Shown here: positions 35,101-37,615 of the stretch, in pieces
Position numbering within the stretch: the first letter of the stretch is position 1
How the letters are laid out: each line of letters opens with the position of its first letter
NCBI GenBank assembly: GCA_965661055.1
Contig: CBFICS010000018.1
Coordinates: forward strand, 1-37,615
Direction: 5' to 3'
Source of the DNA: CBFHSF01 sp965661055
GTDB taxonomy: Bacteria > Bacteroidota > Bacteroidia > Flavobacteriales > Schleiferiaceae
DNA: 37,615 bases
Notes under the pieces: model-generated
Seen by the model: the letters and a program-made list of their open reading frames with translations, nothing else
The model's database searches: none
Told to the model about the DNA's origin: nothing
Position numbers and translations under genes: made by a program

Positions 35101-36938
35101 ATACATTAACTAAATTCTCTGTAGGTTGGCCTTCATTACACATTCCCTACTTTGACAACTGGGATGCGTGTGACTACTCAATGGGAGAATTCCCTGATGG
35201 AAATTTAAGGCTATTTGAAAAAGCACAAGCAAGTAACTTAGGTGCACCAAACTCAATGCCAAATGCATGGTATTCTGGAGCCAACTTCTCTTATTTTCCT
35301 AATTACGAGGAGTCATTAAACTTACCAGCATTATATGGTTTTGATACAATCAGAGGTGCTTCATTGAGGTTTAGGCATAAATACAATTTCGCATCTGGAG
35401 ATGGTGGTCAAGTACAGTATTTAACCAATACCGGTTACAAGCAATTAGGTACTCCTGGATTAGGGGTTAATGTTTACAATAGTCCATCAGTTCCAGGATT
35501 AAATAACGAACCAGGATTTACAGGCACTTCAACCTCTTGGGAATATACTGAAATTCCCATGAATGACTTCAATGGTTTTAACGGTAGAGTGGTTATTAGA
35601 TTCTTTATTGGTAGCCAATCAGGATACCAAAAAGGATGGGCAATTGATGACGTAGAACTTTATGTTCCTCCTCAGAATAGTGCCAGTCCGATTTTTGCAG
35701 AATCTAATGCCTACTTCTTTATTCCTAATGTTGTAAATGAAGTAAAAGTAAAAATTCAAAATACGGGTGCTAAACCTTTAGATTCTTGTTTAGTACACTA
35801 TAAGATTGAAGATGCTTCAGGTAATGTGGTTGTAAACTGGACACCAAAAGAGAACTTCGTTCCACAAAACAAAATGTTTGCTGGAATGAATTCTAAACCG
35901 GATCATGTTTTTGATGCTAAATGGATTAACCCAGTACCAGGTCAATACACCCTTTGTGTAGCTACTTCAAGACCTAATAACAAAGAAGATAACTTACACG
36001 CAGACGACACATTGTGTCTTCCTGTTATAGTTCTTGACGAAGTAGACCTTACAGTAGATAGTACATACTGTAATGACTTTGACAATCCTTCTCAAAACCC
36101 ATGGGTTGCTTACAACTATATAAACAAGAAAGGATTAGTTGCTTGGTCAGAAGACGTTGTTGACCCAGTTATTAAAAATCCATTTACACCTCTTACGGGT
36201 TCCCCTCGTGCTTGGATAACCAAAGTAGATGCAGATTATAAATCAAGAGATAGTTCAGCGTTATTTACACCGGTATTTATTCTTGATTCTGGCGAAGTAT
36301 ATAAAATATCATTTAAACATTGGTACAATACAGAACAGTACCATGATGGGGGTACCTTCCAAGTTAGTTTTGACGCTGGTAATACTTGGAGAACTATCGG
36401 AAAGAGATTTGCTGGTCAAAACATTGATTGGTTTAATACAGACTATGTAACCTCACTTGATTTAATAGAGCCAGGTTGGACAGGTAAATCAAATGGATGG
36501 GTTGATGCTTCAATTAATGCTTCATTTGACTCTTCAGGTTCTGCAATATTTAGGTTCAGATTTGGTTCTGATCAAACCATAGAAGATGCAGGATGGATGG
36601 TTGACAGCTTCTGTATTGCGAACACAATGGATAAATATGATTACTATGTTGGTATTGATGAAGATGAAGTTAATACTGAAAACTTAATCGTTGGCTACCC
36701 TGCCCCTAACCCAACATCTGGCAGAACAGAATTGCCGATGAGATTATTAGATGGCGGAAACGTAGAGATAAGAATAAGGAATATTGTAGGTCAAGATATG
36801 CTATATGAAAATCTAAATTTGGAAACAGGCGAACAAAGATTTACCTTTGATGTAAGCAAATGGAGCCCAGGGATTTATATGTTGACACTTGATCACGACG
36901 GACACCGATTTACTCGAAAAATAGTCGTAACACAATAA
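32124..36938 (+). CDS. Giant T9SS-exported protein with repeated MAM-like modules
   Basis: A 1604-aa secreted protein. It has a signal peptide (MRHILRFGWIAVFLLVVNPS, cleaved near SFGQ) and ends in a T9SS type A sorting domain (YPAPNPTSGRTELP ... GIYMLTLDHDGHRF). Between them are about five MAM-like/jelly-roll modules recognisable by a central aromatic strand and a closing acidic strand: LEFYYHMYGTDID ... DIALDDITVY, LSFFYHAFGSDIG ... DLALENINIY, LRFRHKYNFASGDG ... GWAIDDVELY, ISFKHWYNTEQYHD ... AGWMVDSFCI, and a more diverged first copy near 90-220. CARDB/Ig-like spacers separate them. No catalytic motif is seen, so an adhesive or structural surface role is likely. A perfect terminator follows. 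Confidence 0.88.
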   Translation: MRHILRFGWIAVFLLVVNPSFGQIVTTVYEEDFDGGAPYQVTSYNTDPLTSLEFNDTTVLSCNGTTSMHANVVTLDTIILETDAFSTVGNPFVRLTFCQIMKEHFTHRGKIQVSNDNGATWQFLADSIYQGYGDFSNDYFNEASYVDPIQTPYWGGLTFNPSTWAQPNNTWWATEVFDISSYAGGLTGYPQVKVRFLLYKGGTFAPLSGWFLDNILVEAAPCELYPPKISFGLVNQKKPQGSRYQPTEEILLYAWDKGTGINADSVLLHYDYYTAGAWSGWQDTIMTAVTGGGCKDTGTYQFFFTGLGVGDSINWYVEAFDCGCPNKVRNPDSLSTPNIYKFWIDQAPPAYCGPSLPNSFPYVVGSYPHTTTFEEPEFVEGTGSGDAGTNLHRGTFPTNNPTGASQGNWTVVPITTSPAPSYGWSINSGNTPTNGTGPATNHTPAGNKYIYTEGSQGNNLDNSRVNTFCYQLPSGTCMGLEFYYHMYGTDIDRLRVDIDTGDGAGNAQWINAVWLAVGQQQTNSNDPWQKGFVSLDDYEGKYIRVRFFGRKLAGVKADIALDDITVYAPPPTDIEMVNIGYPENGFCSYSATDSVTVDLRSIGCLSLTEIPLAVSVSLNGGTPVISKDTIFQNVASGDELTYTFVPTIDLSGFGTYTISVYSEVPGDTIPSNDTISSLTILHEQPISSFPYYINFDDAPWTAGNNSAANPGTFGNIPDFVPSPDLTTGAQNYGFVVGSGFTPSPNTGPLDAMGEIGNYLVAEGNYGTIIPTFAVYQSRCLDFSTLTNPHLSFFYHAFGSDIGALFVQVVKPGEKDWSLVGPSYSTGPFQTSEKAKWEFLSVDLSAYAGEFIKVRILAQKSTNGAEADLALENINIYDRPAIDVGISWIQRPGARMDIDGALFGGTNVGPIFRIRNYGTSNVSNVPITYELTPYCGPTAGTPVTYTTTYSGVIAAGAEVNYVIPSPITGNIWPEGRFMIKAYTTLTGDSFNPNDTLTKFSVGWPSLHIPYFDNWDACDYSMGEFPDGNLRLFEKAQASNLGAPNSMPNAWYSGANFSYFPNYEESLNLPALYGFDTIRGASLRFRHKYNFASGDGGQVQYLTNTGYKQLGTPGLGVNVYNSPSVPGLNNEPGFTGTSTSWEYTEIPMNDFNGFNGRVVIRFFIGSQSGYQKGWAIDDVELYVPPQNSASPIFAESNAYFFIPNVVNEVKVKIQNTGAKPLDSCLVHYKIEDASGNVVVNWTPKENFVPQNKMFAGMNSKPDHVFDAKWINPVPGQYTLCVATSRPNNKEDNLHADDTLCLPVIVLDEVDLTVDSTYCNDFDNPSQNPWVAYNYINKKGLVAWSEDVVDPVIKNPFTPLTGSPRAWITKVDADYKSRDSSALFTPVFILDSGEVYKISFKHWYNTEQYHDGGTFQVSFDAGNTWRTIGKRFAGQNIDWFNTDYVTSLDLIEPGWTGKSNGWVDASINASFDSSGSAIFRFRFGSDQTIEDAGWMVDSFCIANTMDKYDYYVGIDEDEVNTENLIVGYPAPNPTSGRTELPMRLLDGGNVEIRIRNIVGQDMLYENLNLETGEQRFTFDVSKWSPGIYMLTLDHDGHRFTRKIVVTQ

Positions 36939-36945
36939 CAACTTT

Positions 36946-36977
36946 AAGACCCGGTTAACCACCGGGTCTTTTTTTTT
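36946..36977 (+). terminator. Rho-independent terminator of the T9SS cargo gene
   Basis: AAGACCCGGT (36946-36955) and ACCGGGTCTT (36961-36970) form a perfect 10-bp stem with a TAACC loop, followed by seven T residues, 8 nt after the stop codon. Confidence 0.95.
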
Positions 36978-36979
36978 GC

Positions 36980-37303
36980 GGAGCAGAAAAATTTCAACCT
37001 GCAACAATTATTTTTTCTAAAGACTTTTTTCAAAATGTATTGATTGGCGTAAGCATGATGAGGAAAGAAATCTTCTCAATAACAAAGGACCATGAGTCAA
37101 TAATATTACACAGTATGGTTACCTATAAAAACTTCACATTTGGGTATAGTTATGATATGACAATTTCTGAGTTAGGTATAGATAATTCTTATGGCACACA
37201 TGAATTTGGGCTTATTTATACCTTTAAAGGGGTTTCTCTTTGTGGAGGAAAATCAAATCCATCTAGCAAAGCCGATGATTGTTTTTTCTTAGACCTGAGT
37301 TGA
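36980..37303 (+). pseudogene. 3' fragment of a PorP/SprF-family T9SS outer-membrane protein
   Basis: An open frame of about 108 codons with no ATG before 37055 and no signal peptide. The pattern LIGVSMMRKE ... MVTYKNFTFGYSYDMTISEL followed by HEFGLIYTF matches the last three or so barrel strands of the PorP/SprF family (type IX secretion system membrane proteins), which are normally about 300 residues. The remaining ~70-75% is missing: directly upstream is the terminator of the giant cargo gene, and the frame runs into a stop at 36956. It may be the residue of a deletion of a porP/sprF gene that once followed the cargo gene. Translation from the TTG at 37040 or ATG at 37055 is possible but would give no barrel. 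Confidence 0.65.
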
Positions 37304-37340
37304 GTTAAACAGTCTGACTTTAACGTTTGGCAACCATAAA

Positions 37341-37348
37341 TACCTTTG
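37341..37348 (+). promoter_or_regulatory. Possible -7 box for the last gene
   Basis: TACCTTTG is a perfect TAnnTTTG match 57 nt before the ATG at 37405. A TTTG at 37326-37329 is too close to be a normal -33 element. Confidence 0.4.
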
Positions 37349-37404
37349 ATTAGGTATATTGACTTACGAGGATTTTTTGCAATTTAGCCAGACAGAAATA
37401 AGAA

Positions 37405-37615
37405 ATGAAAAAAATCCCTCTTATAATTTTCCTCTTAACCTTTTGCGCTTTATCTAGCATAGGCCAAACACAAGGCGCTTTGACAAAGTACAATTTTTGG
37501 CATAGTGGCTGTGAGGTTTCAGAAGCTTCCGTATCATGGCAAATGTCTAAGCTTAATGATGAAATTTTAATTTCTGGATCTTTTGAATGGTATTCAGGAT
37601 CTGATTTAAAAGACT
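37405..37615 (+). CDS. Secreted protein, N-terminal 70 residues (partial, unknown)
   Basis: The frame starts at the ATG at 37405 and stays open to the right edge of the window. It encodes a clear signal peptide (MKKIPLIIFLLTFCALSSIG, cleavage likely after Gln/Thr-Gln) and a mature part rich in Ser, Trp and Tyr (SWQMSKLNDEILISG, FEWYSGSD). The remainder is beyond the window, so no domain can be assigned. Many proteins with this kind of start in the phylum are T9SS cargo carrying beta-propeller or repeat domains, but that is inference only. A -7 box match lies upstream at 37341. Confidence 0.75.
   Translation, partial: MKKIPLIIFLLTFCALSSIGQTQGALTKYNFWHSGCEVSEASVSWQMSKLNDEILISGSFEWYSGSDLKD

Noticed and set aside
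1..37615. Defence island, phage, IS element, CRISPR, tRNA or rRNA
   Set aside because: I saw no transposase, integrase, Cas, restriction or phage-like proteins, no direct-repeat arrays and no tRNA-like cloverleaf in the gaps; gene content is chromosomal housekeeping and envelope functions.

Overview
The window looks like chromosome from a member of the Bacteroidota, most likely a marine Flavobacteriales relative. The reasons are: low GC; several perfect TAnnTTTG -7 promoter boxes; two giant secreted proteins with type IX secretion (T9SS) C-terminal sorting domains; a remnant of a PorP/SprF protein; a DUF2807 lipoprotein; and SSS symporters next to a large PIG-L deacetylase. I see no rRNA, tRNA, CRISPR array, phage or insertion sequence. 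No gene-free stretch exceeds 300 bases. The lineage is inferred from these features and was not tested by any search.

Left part (1-6833): the 5' end of gyrB on the minus strand; a translationally coupled minus-strand pair of a 1037-aa TPR protein and a 566-aa outer-membrane barrel; then an FtsE-type ABC ATPase and a family 2 glycosyltransferase on the plus strand. htpG (6908-8779) stands alone and ends in a clear terminator.

Region 8884-14741 is a tight five-gene plus-strand operon: DUF2807 lipoprotein, phosphohexomutase, GT39-type membrane glycosyltransferase, thioredoxin-like lipoprotein and YkgJ-type Cys-cluster protein. Spacings are 1-12 nt. It suggests envelope glycan work with a redox or metal element attached.

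Region 14725-18990 is a minus-strand operon: secreted PIG-L deacetylase, then a 36-aa single-span membrane protein, then an SSS symporter. The small gene overlaps both neighbours and is easily missed; I consider it the most interesting item here. The proposed logic is extracytoplasmic deacylation or de-N-acetylation followed by sodium-coupled uptake of the product.

Region 19147-25040 holds a T9SS-exported subtilisin, a barrel-like 313-aa protein that starts inside the protease gene, and a second SSS symporter that runs into the barrel gene tail to tail. Region 25129-29036 has recR followed by two envelope glycosyltransferase genes, one of them a GT2 domain fused to a degenerate sugar-phosphate-transferase-like half. 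Region 29259-32030 has an E2 acyltransferase with a strong terminator, then a DnaQ-like exonuclease and a fumarylacetoacetate hydrolase family protein. The right end has a 1604-aa T9SS cargo built from repeated MAM-like modules, a perfect terminator, a decayed PorP/SprF 3' fragment and the start of another secreted protein.
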